DNA of 51,078 nt from an uncultured Collinsella sp. (GCA_902470835.1 CABRHR010000003.1:1-51078), one strand, 5' to 3'; shown: positions 1 through 7,011, counted from the first letter of the stretch. Numbers and translations are program-made. The notes: generated by a model not told the origin, from the letters alone.

Positions 1-47
1 CTACACTATCCTCTTCGTCGGCAGCGTCAGATGTGTATAAGAGACAG
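1..47 (+). other. Untrimmed Nextera i5-side sequencing adapter
   Basis: Bases 1-6 are the end of the P5/i5 primer, 7-14 (TATCCTCT) match a standard Nextera i5 index, 15-28 are TCGTCGGCAGCGTC, and 29-47 are the Tn5 mosaic end AGATGTGTATAAGAGACAG. This is synthetic library sequence, not genome. It marks the contig end and explains why an open frame appears to run across it. Confidence 0.98.
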
Positions 48-61
48 CTTCAAATTCGTAC

Positions 62-152
62 TGGCGGAGAGCTGGGGATTCGAACCCCAGATGCCCTTTT
101 GGGGCATACTCGCTTAGCAGGCGAGCACCTTCGGCCTCTCGGTCAGCTCTCC
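62..152 (-). tRNA. tRNA-Ser(GCU)
   Basis: The reverse complement folds into a 91-nt class II tRNA including an encoded CCA. The acceptor stem is GGAGAGC/GCTCTCC with discriminator G, the anticodon stem CTCGC/GCGAG encloses loop CTGCTAA (anticodon GCT), and there is a long variable arm (ATGCCCC/GGGGCAT type). It reads AGC/AGU serine codons. It has its own promoter on the right and ends only about 15 nt from the adapter junction, so any terminator is off the contig. Confidence 0.96.
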
Positions 153-166
153 GTAACAGCCGTTCT

Positions 167-195
167 ATAGTAACCAAACAGTCGAAGTTGAGCAA
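167..195 (-). promoter_or_regulatory. Sigma70-type promoter of tRNA-Ser
   Basis: On the minus strand TTGCTC (190-195), a 17-nt spacer and TACTAT (167-172) precede the tRNA-Ser 5' end by 14 nt. Spacing and position fit a vegetative promoter with a short leader. Confidence 0.7.
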
Positions 196-246
196 GAGGG
201 AATTTTCTAATTGCCTAGCGGCCTTTTCTCCTTGCAGTTTTCGCCC

Positions 247-2688
247 CTACCCCAGCGAGCGGTTGAGGGAGCCGAGCTCGTCGTTGCCCATGGTGCGCCA
301 CATTTGGAAGATGCAACCGCGTGCCAGGAAAAAGAAGCCGTTGTCGACCAGTTGAACAGCGGCATCCGCCAGCTGATTCGTCACGGCGGACACTGGCGGC
401 AGCTCGAGTCCAGCCTTGCGGATGGTCTCGACCGCCTCCTCGAACGTCGGAGGCTCGCTGACGCCCATCTCGTTCATAAGGCCCTGCATTTCTTCCAGCG
501 CGCTGCTGCCCGACTCCTCGCCGCGCGGCACCAGACGGTAACAAGCCAGCGCCAGATCGAGCTGATCGCAATTCCAATAGGCAAACGCCAAGCGATAGAA
601 CAGGTAGCCGATTGCAGAACGATCGCTGGCAATACGTAGGCCGTGGCGCGCCACCTCGATAATCTCGTCAAAGCGCTCCAGACGCGCAAGCACGTTGATG
701 AGCGCAAAGTGCGATTGCATGGACGAACGCGCCAGATCGTAAAGATGGCGCACCTCGGGCAGCGCTCGTTCAAAGTCCTCTTGCTCGGCGTAAAAGCTGC
801 AGATCTCGTGCTGGGCAAAGTACAGCGCATCGGGCGCACGAAGGATTCGCACAGAGCGGTCTTCTTCCAACACCGGTAGCACCATGCGCACCAGCTGGTT
901 ATCGCAAAACTGCGTTTGAACCGGACCTGTCGCCAAAAGCTCGGCGACGGCGCACTTAGCCTCCAACTCCTCGACAAGACGAGAAAAGCCTTCAAAAGCA
1001 CCTGTACGGTCGACTTTTGCCTGCTCGCGCAATTCAACAACACGGGCCACGTATGGGTCGTCGTCCTCTTCCATGACCTCCAGCTCGTCAGCCGTATCGG
1101 CAAGCAGCAGATCGCGCAGCGCCGGCGGCAGCGTGCGATGGTCATCGCGCGGACGAGCATGAACCTCCGCAGGCTCAATCGTCTCCGGAGCGGTTGACTC
1201 ATACGCCTCAAGCACACGCTTGCACGGCATATCGTCCATGTCCATGCTCTCAAGATCCTTGGCGACAGACATGCAATCGGCCAGATAGGCCGCGCGCCCA
1301 AAGAAATACGTTGCGACAACGCGCTCGCCCTGCTCACTGTCGGGAGTAGCAATCTGCACATAGCAGCGCGTGATGCAGGTGCCTGCGGCAAAACACGCTG
1401 CCGCAAGCGTGAGTGCCACGCGCGCATCGTGCTCCGCGGCCCAGATCGCACGCGTATCCTCGTCCAGCTCGCGCCAGGCGTCATCTTGAGCGTCGTATTC
1501 ACGTTGCGGCATGGCATCAACGACAGACTGCCCAAACCGAACGAGCATAATCCCCTCGGCAACGTTTGCCCGATAGGTATAGTCGAGCCGCGTGACCACG
1601 TTGAGCGCCTCAACGATTCGCGCAAAACGCGTGCGCACGTCCCACTCGCCGCCCGGCTGGCACGAAACCGTTCCCGGCTTGGCCCACGGGTTATCGCTCG
1701 AAGCCGTATCGAGCAGTCGGGGAACATCGTTGGTCGTCTTGGCGATATGCCACGCATCAAAGAGCGCGCAGCCCTCAAGGCTCGGCGAGGATGCCGCAGG
1801 GACCAATCCGGCCCCGATGCGCTCAAGGATGCCGGAGAGGCGGTTGAGACGGCACTCGATGGCAAGCAGCATGTCAATCTCGTCCTGGTCCAACAGGCTA
1901 CGATCAAAATTGAGATAGAAAATCTTTGAGCGATCAATGCGAGCCAGGCTCATCTCGGACTTGGCAGCGATGGTGCGCAGGCGGGGCAAGTCAATTTCGC
2001 TCATAAGGGCGGCGGCATAGCGCTCGATACCGCTCGGATTCTCGGCATGGTCAACGCGGTAAAGCAGCGTCTCGATAGCATCGGGGAGCGGTGCCGTGTT
2101 AAAGCCCAAAAACACCTCGACCGGCTCGGACAACTTTACGAGCTTGATCTTGTCGACAACGTTTTGCATGCCCGCATCGAGACCGTCGACGCCCGCCGTG
2201 TTCGCAATAGCGCTTTCGGAGTTGGCAAATATCACGTAGCGCAAGAACATCGAGGCCATGAACTCGCCGTAAGGAAGGGCGCGAGTCGAATTCCATGTCT
2301 CGTGGTCGGACTGCTCGCGCATGGGGCCTTCGGGAGAGCCGGCAGTTTGCGCACACGCGCGCATTGCACCGTTGGCTTCCCTTACCATAATCTCACCAAT
2401 ACTGGAATCCGACTCGTCAAGGACCAGTTCCATGTCGGGATCGTTGGGCAGCGGAGCCTCGCTGACGGGGCGGTCCACCTTGTACACCTCACCCGAAACG
2501 CTTACGTAGCCCAAAAGCGACACATGACTTTTGCCAACGAACTCGACGACATAACAAGATTCATGCTGATCCTCGCCAAAGAGTTTCCAGACCACGCCAT
2601 ATGAGCGTCCCGCAGGCTGCTCGGGCATTACCGGAAAGCGCTTTTTGGGATCGAGAAACCTGAGCTTGTATGTCGGACGCTCTGCCAC
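247..2688 (-). CDS. Large TPR-like protein of unknown function
   Basis: The 813-aa protein probably starts at GTG 2688 (AGGG about 9 nt upstream). I recognise no catalytic domain. Residues 1-90 look like a small beta-rich N-terminal module. The middle is mixed alpha/beta with acidic stretches. The C-terminal third (about residues 590-790) has helix pairs with TPR-like spacing of small and aromatic residues, for example the run ending YFAQHEICSFYAEQEDFERA and the later YRLAFAYWNCDQLDLALACY. No signal peptide or membrane segment is evident, so a cytoplasmic scaffold or regulatory role is a guess. It stands alone between tRNA-Ser and the tRNA-Arg array and has no obvious terminator. Confidence 0.8.
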   Translation of the reverse strand: MAERPTYKLRFLDPKKRFPVMPEQPAGRSYGVVWKLFGEDQHESCYVVEFVGKSHVSLLGYVSVSGEVYKVDRPVSEAPLPNDPDMELVLDESDSSIGEIMVREANGAMRACAQTAGSPEGPMREQSDHETWNSTRALPYGEFMASMFLRYVIFANSESAIANTAGVDGLDAGMQNVVDKIKLVKLSEPVEVFLGFNTAPLPDAIETLLYRVDHAENPSGIERYAAALMSEIDLPRLRTIAAKSEMSLARIDRSKIFYLNFDRSLLDQDEIDMLLAIECRLNRLSGILERIGAGLVPAASSPSLEGCALFDAWHIAKTTNDVPRLLDTASSDNPWAKPGTVSCQPGGEWDVRTRFARIVEALNVVTRLDYTYRANVAEGIMLVRFGQSVVDAMPQREYDAQDDAWRELDEDTRAIWAAEHDARVALTLAAACFAAGTCITRCYVQIATPDSEQGERVVATYFFGRAAYLADCMSVAKDLESMDMDDMPCKRVLEAYESTAPETIEPAEVHARPRDDHRTLPPALRDLLLADTADELEVMEEDDDPYVARVVELREQAKVDRTGAFEGFSRLVEELEAKCAVAELLATGPVQTQFCDNQLVRMVLPVLEEDRSVRILRAPDALYFAQHEICSFYAEQEDFERALPEVRHLYDLARSSMQSHFALINVLARLERFDEIIEVARHGLRIASDRSAIGYLFYRLAFAYWNCDQLDLALACYRLVPRGEESGSSALEEMQGLMNEMGVSEPPTFEEAVETIRKAGLELPPVSAVTNQLADAAVQLVDNGFFFLARGCIFQMWRTMGNDELGSLNRSLG

Positions 2689-2816
2689 GAAGTATCACCC
2701 TGATCGGTCGTTGAGAGAAGGAGTGGTCGCGAATAAGTCGCGACATCTACTCGGAATCTTACACGAGTCGACAGGAAATAGTCCCTTTGGACGAAAGCAC
2801 TCAAGCTGGCGTAAAA

Positions 2817-2870
2817 GAAAAGCCCCCGTTGCCGGGAGCTTTAATCTCAAATGGTGCGGCGTATAGGATT
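2817..2870 (-). pseudogene. Truncated tRNA-Arg 3' end plus terminator (copy a)
   Basis: On the minus strand this is only the 3' part of tRNA-Arg(ACG), from inside the T-loop (ATT) through the 3' T-stem, acceptor strand ACGCCGC, discriminator and CCA (2852-2870). A terminator hairpin like those of the intact genes follows (2817-2845). The sequence stays identical to the intact tRNA up to base 2870, where the hairpin core begins. It is not a functional tRNA. Its position relative to the intact copy at 3042 is offset by exactly 190 bp. Confidence 0.9.
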
Positions 2871-2987
2871 CCGCGCATCCGCTGCGCGGATCCGCACCGG
2901 CTTCGCCCGCCTGCCGGCGCGCTCGCCCGCGGGCTAAAAACGCTCCGCGTTTTCTTCACGCCCGCGCCTCGACCGAGGTTCGAATCC
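2871..2987. repeat. 117-bp hairpin-rich tRNA-linked element, copy 1
   Basis: This 117-bp sequence is nearly identical to 3566-3682 and close to 8834-8950. It contains a chain of short hairpins: ATCCGC/GCGGAT (loop altered to TGC here), CCGGC/GCCGG, the CCCGCGGG palindrome, AAAACGC-TCC-GCGTTTT and CCTCG-AC-CGAGG. It ends in GGTTCGAATCC, the inverted T-arm of tRNA-Arg. It joins the truncated tRNA at 2870. No convincing ORF lies in it. Its nature (MITE, REP-like unit or recombination scar) is unknown. Confidence 0.85.
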
Positions 2988-3002
2988 ATGCATTGCTTAC
3001 GT

Positions 3003-3034
3003 AAAAGAAAAGCCCCCGTTGCCGGAGGCTTTAA
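3003..3034 (-). terminator. Terminator of tRNA-Arg copy 1
   Basis: On the minus strand the hairpin AAAGCCTCCGG-CAA-CGGGGGCTTTT is followed by a T-rich tail, directly after the CCA of the tRNA at 3042-3118. Confidence 0.85.
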
Positions 3035-3041
3035 GTTCGAT

Positions 3042-3118
3042 TGGTGCGGCGTATAGGATTCGAACCTATGACGTTCTGATTCGTAGTCAGACCCTCTATC
3101 CAGCTGAGGTAACGCCGC
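3042..3118 (-). tRNA. tRNA-Arg(ACG), copy 1
   Basis: The 77-nt cloverleaf has acceptor GCGGCGT/ACGCCGC, anticodon stem TCTGA/TCAGA with loop CTACGAA (anticodon ACG), T-arm ATAGG-TTCGAAT-CCTAT, and an encoded CCA. ACG is normally deaminated to ICG and then reads CGU/CGC/CGA. Three identical intact copies lie in this array, each with its own promoter and terminator. Confidence 0.97.
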
Positions 3119-3130
3119 GACTTGTTGATT

Positions 3131-3159
3131 ATTATGCACATGGACTGAATAATCGTCAA
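3131..3159 (-). promoter_or_regulatory. Promoter of tRNA-Arg copy 1
   Basis: Minus strand: TTGACG (3154-3159), a 17-nt spacer, then CATAAT (3131-3136), 12 nt upstream of the tRNA. Confidence 0.8.
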
Positions 3160-3265
3160 GCGTTTTTCAAAAAAAGTTATTGAATTTGATTTTTACTCAT
3201 TTGATGCAGTCGATCGACTCGATACTTTCAAACACGGCAAAAGCAACTTCTCAAGTTTGTCGACA

Positions 3266-3299
3266 TATAAGAAAAGCCTCCGTTACCGGAGGCTTTAAA
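3266..3299 (-). terminator. Terminator of tRNA-Arg copy 2
   Basis: Minus strand: hairpin AAAGCCTCCGG-TAA-CGGAGGCTTTTC with a T-rich tail after the tRNA at 3307-3383. Confidence 0.85.
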
Positions 3300-3306
3300 G
3301 TTCAGT

Positions 3307-3383
3307 TGGTGCGGCGTATAGGATTCGAACCTATGACGTTCTGATTCGTAGTCAGACCCTCTATCCAGCTGAGGTAACGCCGC
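3307..3383 (-). tRNA. tRNA-Arg(ACG), copy 2
   Basis: Sequence-identical to copy 1 across the tRNA. CCA is encoded (3307-3309) and the anticodon is ACG. This is the one copy without the 117-bp element next to its 3' side. A remnant of the element lies upstream beyond its promoter. Confidence 0.97.
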
Positions 3384-3395
3384 AGCGCACGGATT

Positions 3396-3424
3396 ATTAT
3401 GCACGTGACCCCTCGATGGGTCAA
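3396..3424 (-). promoter_or_regulatory. Promoter of tRNA-Arg copy 2
   Basis: Minus strand: TTGACC (3419-3424), 17-nt spacer, CATAAT (3396-3401). It matches the copy 1 promoter in both boxes and in the spacer length. Confidence 0.8.
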
Positions 3425-3460
3425 GCGACAATTTGGAAAAATTTTACGAAGTGATGATTA

Positions 3461-3493
3461 AGACGCTCGCGTCTCGACCGAGGTTCGAATCCA
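3461..3493. repeat. Remnant of the tRNA-linked element (T-arm end only)
   Basis: Bases 3473-3492 read CTCGACCGAGGTTCGAATCC, the same end as copies 1 and 3 of the 117-bp element, preceded by the small palindrome GACGCTCGCGTC instead of the usual hairpin chain. It looks like a deleted copy next to the truncated tRNA at 3508-3565. Confidence 0.65.
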
Positions 3494-3507
3494 GGCAGTG
3501 TTGCCAT

Positions 3508-3565
3508 AAAAGAAAAGCCCCCGTTGCCGGAGGCTTCAAGTTCAATTGGTGCGGCGTATAGGATT
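3508..3565 (-). pseudogene. Truncated tRNA-Arg 3' end plus terminator (copy b)
   Basis: This is a second partial tRNA-Arg: T-loop remainder, acceptor strand and CCA at 3547-3565, with its terminator hairpin at 3508-3537. The intact counterpart (3737-3813) lies exactly 190 bp away. As in copy a, identity to the intact gene stops inside the T-loop where the hairpin core begins. Confidence 0.9.
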
Positions 3566-3682
3566 CCGCGCATCCGCTTCGCGGATCCGCACCGGCTTCG
3601 CCCGCCTGCCGGCGCGCTCGCCCGCGGGCTAAAAACGCTCCGCGTTTTCTTCACGCCCGCGCCTCGACCGAGGTTCGAATCC
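3566..3682. repeat. 117-bp hairpin-rich tRNA-linked element, copy 2
   Basis: Same length and almost the same sequence as 2871-2987. The first hairpin is intact here (ATCCGC-TTC-GCGGAT), followed by CCGGC/GCCGG, CCCGCGGG and AAAACGC-TCC-GCGTTTT. It ends in GGTTCGAATCC, the inverse of the neighbouring tRNA-Arg T-arm. Confidence 0.85.
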
Positions 3683-3697
3683 ATGCATTGCTTACGT

Positions 3698-3730
3698 AAA
3701 AGAAAAGCCCCCGTTGCCGGAGGCTTTAAG
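3698..3730 (-). terminator. Terminator of tRNA-Arg copy 3
   Basis: Minus strand: AAAGCCTCCGG-CAA-CGGGGGCTTTTC with a T-rich tail, immediately 3' of the tRNA at 3737-3813. Confidence 0.85.
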
Positions 3731-3736
3731 TTCGAT

Positions 3737-3813
3737 TGGTGCGGCGTATAGGATTCGAACCTATGACGTTCTGATTCGTAGTCAGACCCTCTATCCAGCT
3801 GAGGTAACGCCGC
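3737..3813 (-). tRNA. tRNA-Arg(ACG), copy 3
   Basis: Identical cloverleaf to copies 1 and 2, with anticodon ACG and encoded CCA. Confidence 0.97.
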
Positions 3814-3823
3814 AGCGCAAGAC

Positions 3824-3854
3824 ATATAAAACCACTTTAGCTTATTGGAGTCAA
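3824..3854 (-). promoter_or_regulatory. Promoter of tRNA-Arg copy 3
   Basis: Minus strand: TTGACT (3849-3854) with an AT-rich -10 candidate, TTTATA or TTATAT, at an 18-19-nt spacing. The -10 differs from the CATAAT of the other two copies. Confidence 0.6.
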
Positions 3855-3890
3855 GCACAATCTCAAACTTTTTTGTGGAACGCAGTTTTG

Positions 3891-4268
3891 TCATGCTGCT
3901 CCGCATATTCCGCTGTTCCCCGTACGATCGATTGGCTTTTCGATCACGTCAAACTTAGCATCAAGTTCCCTCAGGAGCGATCTCACCCGCTGGGCACAAT
4001 CATAATCGGCAAACGAGATGCTCAGCATGCGCGCGACCTGGTTGGAAGTCCCAACTCCATAGAAGTGCTCCAGCGCCACAAGTCCCTCGTGCGTCACAAA
4101 GGTCTCGGCCACATGCGGCGACTCCTCAAAGCACCATTGTGTCAACGGACCCTCACTCGTCTGCCGAACCACCAGGCCGCCCATGCCAGACGGCTCACAC
4201 GTTACAAGCAGGTACTCCCCGCCCTCGTCGCTCTCAAACAAAACCACCCGATCATCAAACAGCTCCAT
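3891..4268 (-). CDS. Hypothetical protein, 125 aa
   Basis: ATG at 4268 is preceded by AAAGGGGA at good spacing. The product has no membrane segment, no cysteine motif and no family I recognise. The N-terminus is beta-rich (VVLFESDEGGEYLLVTCEPS) and the C-terminal half helical (CAQRVRSLLRELDAKFDVIE), so a small alpha/beta soluble protein is likely. It lies alone between serS and the tRNA-Arg array, in the same direction. Neither context nor sequence gives a function. Confidence 0.7.
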   Translation of the reverse strand: MELFDDRVVLFESDEGGEYLLVTCEPSGMGGLVVRQTSEGPLTQWCFEESPHVAETFVTHEGLVALEHFYGVGTSNQVARMLSISFADYDCAQRVRSLLRELDAKFDVIEKPIDRTGNSGICGAA

Positions 4269-4390
4269 CGCGTCCCCTTTCTCTCGCTCTTATTTAGCAA
4301 AAGCATAGCAGGTAGATGGCTGTATACAGAACAGTTGTTCGTGTGTTTTCTATTGAGTTGTCCGCACGGCATGGTATGGACCTGCGCACG

Positions 4391-4420
4391 AAATAGGGCG
4401 CCCCCGAAGGAGCGCCCTTG
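4391..4420 (-). terminator. Terminator of serS
   Basis: Minus strand: AGGGCGCTCC-TTC-GGGGGCGCCCT followed by ATTTCG, about 20 nt after the serS stop. Confidence 0.75.
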
Positions 4421-4441
4421 CATATCCCCTATGCAGCCAAG

Positions 4442-5725
4442 TTACGCGACCGGCTCGATCTTCTCGAGACCACCCATGTAGGGACGCAGAACCTCGGGGA
4501 TCGTGATGGTGCCGTCGGCGTTCTGGTAGTTCTCCAGAATGGCGGCCATGGTGCGGCCGGCCGGCAGGCCGGAACCGTTGAGAGTGTGCAGGTAGCGCGA
4601 ACCCTTGAAGTTCTCGGGGTCGCGATACTTGATGTTGGCGCGGCGAGCCTGGAAGTCACCGCAGTTGGAGCAGGAGCTGATCTCCTTGTAGGCGTTGTAG
4701 CTCGGCAGCCAGACCTCGACGTCGTAGGTCTGACGGGCAGAGAAGCCCAAGTCGCCGGTGCACAGGCTAATCACGCGATACGGAAGGCCCAGCTGCTGCA
4801 GCAGGTACTCGGCCTCGGCGGTCATGCTCTCAAGCTCCTCGTCGGACTCCTCCGGCTTAGCGAACTTGACCATCTCGACCTTGTCGAACTCGTGCTGACG
4901 GATGATGCCGCGGGTGTCGCGACCGGCGGAACCGGCCTCCTCGCGGAAGCAGGGGGTGAAGGCGGTGTAGCGGCGCGGCAGGGTGTCGGCGTCGAGGACC
5001 TCACCGGCGTGCAGGTTGGTGAGCACGACCTCGGCGGTGGGGATCAGGAAGTTGTCGCCCGAGACGTGATAGGCGTCGTCCTCGAACTTGGGCAGCTGAC
5101 CCGTGCCAAACATGGTCTGACGCTTGACGACGATGGGCGGCCACCACTCCTTAAAACCACGGCTGGTGTGCGTGTCGAGGAAGAAGTTGATGAGGGCGCG
5201 CTCCAGGCGGGCGCCGGCGCCACCGAGAACGGTAAAACGGCTGCCGGAGAGCTTGTTGCCGCGCTCGAAGTCGAGGATGTCCAGATCGGTGCCCAGATCC
5301 CAGTGCGGCTTAAAGTCGAAGTCGAACTCGCGCGGGGTGCCCCAACGACGGCGCTCAATGTTCTCGTCCTCGTCCTTGCCGTACGGCGTGGCCTCGCAAG
5401 GAATGTTGGGCAGGTGAGCCATGAAGTCGTACTGCTCCTGCTCGAGAGCAGTACGGCGCTCGGCCAGACCGTCAATCTTCTCGTTGACGGCGCGTACGGC
5501 CTCCTTGGCGGCCTCGGCCTCGTCCTTCTTGCCCTCCTTCATCAGGGCGCCGATCTTCTTGGACTCGGCATTGCGCGTAGCCTGGAGCTCCTCGACCTCG
5601 GTGATGACGGCACGACGCTCGTCGTCGAGCTCAAAGAACTTCTCGCGATCCCAAGACGTCTGGCGGTTAGCCATGGCGACATCGATGGCATCGGGGTTCT
5701 CGCGTACAAACTTGATATCAAGCAT
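4442..5725 (-). CDS. serS: Seryl-tRNA synthetase
   Basis: The 427-aa cytoplasmic enzyme charges tRNA-Ser with serine using ATP. The N-terminal ~100 residues form the charged coiled-coil arm that grips the long variable arm of tRNA-Ser (LDDERRAVITEVEELQATRN onward). Class II motif 2 (FREEAGSAGRDTRG) and motif 3 (LNGSGLPAGR) are present, along with the serine/ATP-site segment TAEVVLTN. The start MLDIKFVREN at 5725 is preferred over the ATG at 5752 because GGAGG lies 6-7 nt upstream of it and family members begin there. Length is normal. It is monocistronic, with a hairpin terminator downstream and a divergent small membrane gene upstream. Confidence 0.97.
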   Translation of the reverse strand: MLDIKFVRENPDAIDVAMANRQTSWDREKFFELDDERRAVITEVEELQATRNAESKKIGALMKEGKKDEAEAAKEAVRAVNEKIDGLAERRTALEQEQYDFMAHLPNIPCEATPYGKDEDENIERRRWGTPREFDFDFKPHWDLGTDLDILDFERGNKLSGSRFTVLGGAGARLERALINFFLDTHTSRGFKEWWPPIVVKRQTMFGTGQLPKFEDDAYHVSGDNFLIPTAEVVLTNLHAGEVLDADTLPRRYTAFTPCFREEAGSAGRDTRGIIRQHEFDKVEMVKFAKPEESDEELESMTAEAEYLLQQLGLPYRVISLCTGDLGFSARQTYDVEVWLPSYNAYKEISSCSNCGDFQARRANIKYRDPENFKGSRYLHTLNGSGLPAGRTMAAILENYQNADGTITIPEVLRPYMGGLEKIEPVA

Positions 5726-5836
5726 TAGATCCTCCGGCGATATACATTCCATTTAGGTTGCAACCTTGTACATGTATGGGCAAGTATATACTTATGAGCG
5801 TTTACGACCCAACTCAACTACGCAAGAAGGCACCCA

Positions 5837-6010
5837 ATGGACGCAGTTTTTTCCTTTTTGTTTAGCACCCGCACCGGTTTTGCCATCCTTTTCGCTGGCG
5901 GCATCCTGTTATTTGCGATTCTTGCCTTTGTAATGGAGAAGCGTACCCATAAGATGTACGTCGACCGCGGACCCAAGTCCGAGGATGAGGAAGACAGCTT
6001 CTGGGACTAA
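5837..6010 (+). CDS. Small single-span membrane protein, 57 aa
   Basis: ATG 5837 follows AAGAAGG by 7 nt and the frame runs to TAA 6008-6010. Residues about 13-33 form one hydrophobic span (TGFAILFAGGILLFAILAFV). A basic stretch (MEKRTHKMYVDR) and a very acidic tail (SEDEEDSFWD) follow, suggesting a cytoplasmic C-terminus. I do not recognise a characterised family. The gene is divergent from serS, about 110 nt apart, and its transcription probably ends at the strong hairpin at 6062-6104. Its stop codon overlaps the outer arm of the inverted-repeat element at 6009-6167. Confidence 0.7.
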   Translation: MDAVFSFLFSTRTGFAILFAGGILLFAILAFVMEKRTHKMYVDRGPKSEDEEDSFWD

Positions 6011-6167
6011 CCTGCCAAAAAGGAACAGGTTTATTTTGGTCGGTTTTATCTGGGCAAACGCAAGCGCCCCGCAACCGGTAACGATCCGGTTGCGGGGCGC
6101 TTTTCGCACATACGACAAAACCGCAGGAAAAACCTGCCAAAATAAACCTGTCCCTAAATGGCAGGTT
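6009..6167. repeat. 159-bp nested inverted-repeat element
   Basis: The outer arms, about 37 bp each (6009-6045 and 6131-6167), are near-perfect inverted copies: AACCTGCCA, ACAGGTTTATTTTGG and a GGTTTT tail recur in reverse on the other side. The centre is a separate perfect stem (6062-6104). The element fills the whole gap between two convergent genes, with its ends overlapping or abutting both stop codons. It has the form of a MITE or a mobile terminator. Confidence 0.7.
6062..6104 (+). terminator. Strong terminator hairpin inside the inverted repeat
   Basis: AAGCGCCCCGCAACCGG and its exact complement form a 17-bp stem with a 7-nt loop, followed by TTTTCG on the plus strand. It would end transcription of the 57-aa gene. 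Confidence 0.8.
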
Positions 6168-6938
6168 TTACTGGAGAGTTGCGTCGATTGCCTTGACCAG
6201 GGCGCTGCGCATGCCGGAGTCCTCGAGCGCAACGACGCCCTTGATGGTGGCACCACCGGGCGAGCATACGGCATCCTTCATCGCCGCAGGATGCTGGCCA
6301 GTTGCAAGCTGCAGCTTTGCCGTACCTAGCACCATCTGGCTCACAATGCGATAGGCATCGGCACGCGGGATACCGTGCTTGACCGCTGCATCGCCCAGGG
6401 CCTCGATTGCCATGGCGACAAATGCCGGAGCGCAACCACCCACCGTGCCGCCCACAAACAGCAGGCTCGTATCGAGCTCGACCACCGCACCGAGTTTGCC
6501 AAGCAGATCAAGCACCACTGTGCTCTGCTCATCACTAAGCGTGGAAGCCTTCTCGCAAGCGATGACGCCCTCGCCCACCGAAACCGGTGTGTTGGGCACC
6601 GTCGAGATATGCGCGACGCCCGGCAGGACCTGCTCCCACTTGGCACTGTCCCAGGTCCAGGCAACCGACAGAACGACCTTGTCGGCAAGAATGCCCTTGA
6701 GCGGAGCGAAGACCTTCTCGATCATGTACGGCTTAACCGCAGCTACCACGATATCGGATGCGGCGACCACCTCGGCGGCATCGTGGCAAGCGGCCATCCC
6801 GCGCGCCTCACAGCGCTCAACCAGTGCGTCGTAGCGACCCGCACAGGCGCACATGTCGCTCGCAGCTACACCGGCAGCGATCCAGCCATCGGCCATAGCG
6901 CTCGCCATATTGCCAAAACCGACAAATCCAATCTTCAT
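6168..6938 (-). CDS. proC: Pyrroline-5-carboxylate reductase
   Basis: The 256-aa cytoplasmic enzyme makes the last step of proline synthesis, reducing 1-pyrroline-5-carboxylate with NAD(P)H. The Rossmann motif GFGNMASAMADGW is at residues 5-17. The family signature region near the C-terminus is clear (SPGGATIKGVVALE), as is AAVKPYM after the third strand. MKIGFVGFG at 6938 is chosen over the upstream ATG (6962) because the dinucleotide fold normally starts at residue 2-3 and AAAGGA lies about 10 nt upstream. The stop abuts the inverted-repeat element. No other proline genes are nearby. Confidence 0.95.
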   Translation of the reverse strand: MKIGFVGFGNMASAMADGWIAAGVAASDMCACAGRYDALVERCEARGMAACHDAAEVVAASDIVVAAVKPYMIEKVFAPLKGILADKVVLSVAWTWDSAKWEQVLPGVAHISTVPNTPVSVGEGVIACEKASTLSDEQSTVVLDLLGKLGAVVELDTSLLFVGGTVGGCAPAFVAMAIEALGDAAVKHGIPRADAYRIVSQMVLGTAKLQLATGQHPAAMKDAVCSPGGATIKGVVALEDSGMRSALVKAIDATLQ

Positions 6939-7011
6939 ATCACATAGTCCTTTCAGACACATTCCTCAAAACGAAAGGTATTGTCCCACGCCATTGTTTC
7001 GTATTGCCGAC

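Noticed and set aside
2817..3813. CRISPR array
   Set aside because: Repeats are tRNA genes, terminators and a 117-bp element with 190-bp periodicity, not short repeats with unique spacers; no cas genes.
2801..3906. Several 60-160-aa frames sharing a motif like RFESYTPHQ and a second like MDSNLGRGAGVKKTRS
   Set aside because: They are translations of tRNA-Arg, terminators and the hairpin element; such frames are a known source of false database proteins.
4418..5728. 436-aa plus-strand open frame
   Set aside because: Exact antisense of serS; its composition (Val/Leu/Gly/Ala runs) is that of a shadow frame in high-GC DNA.
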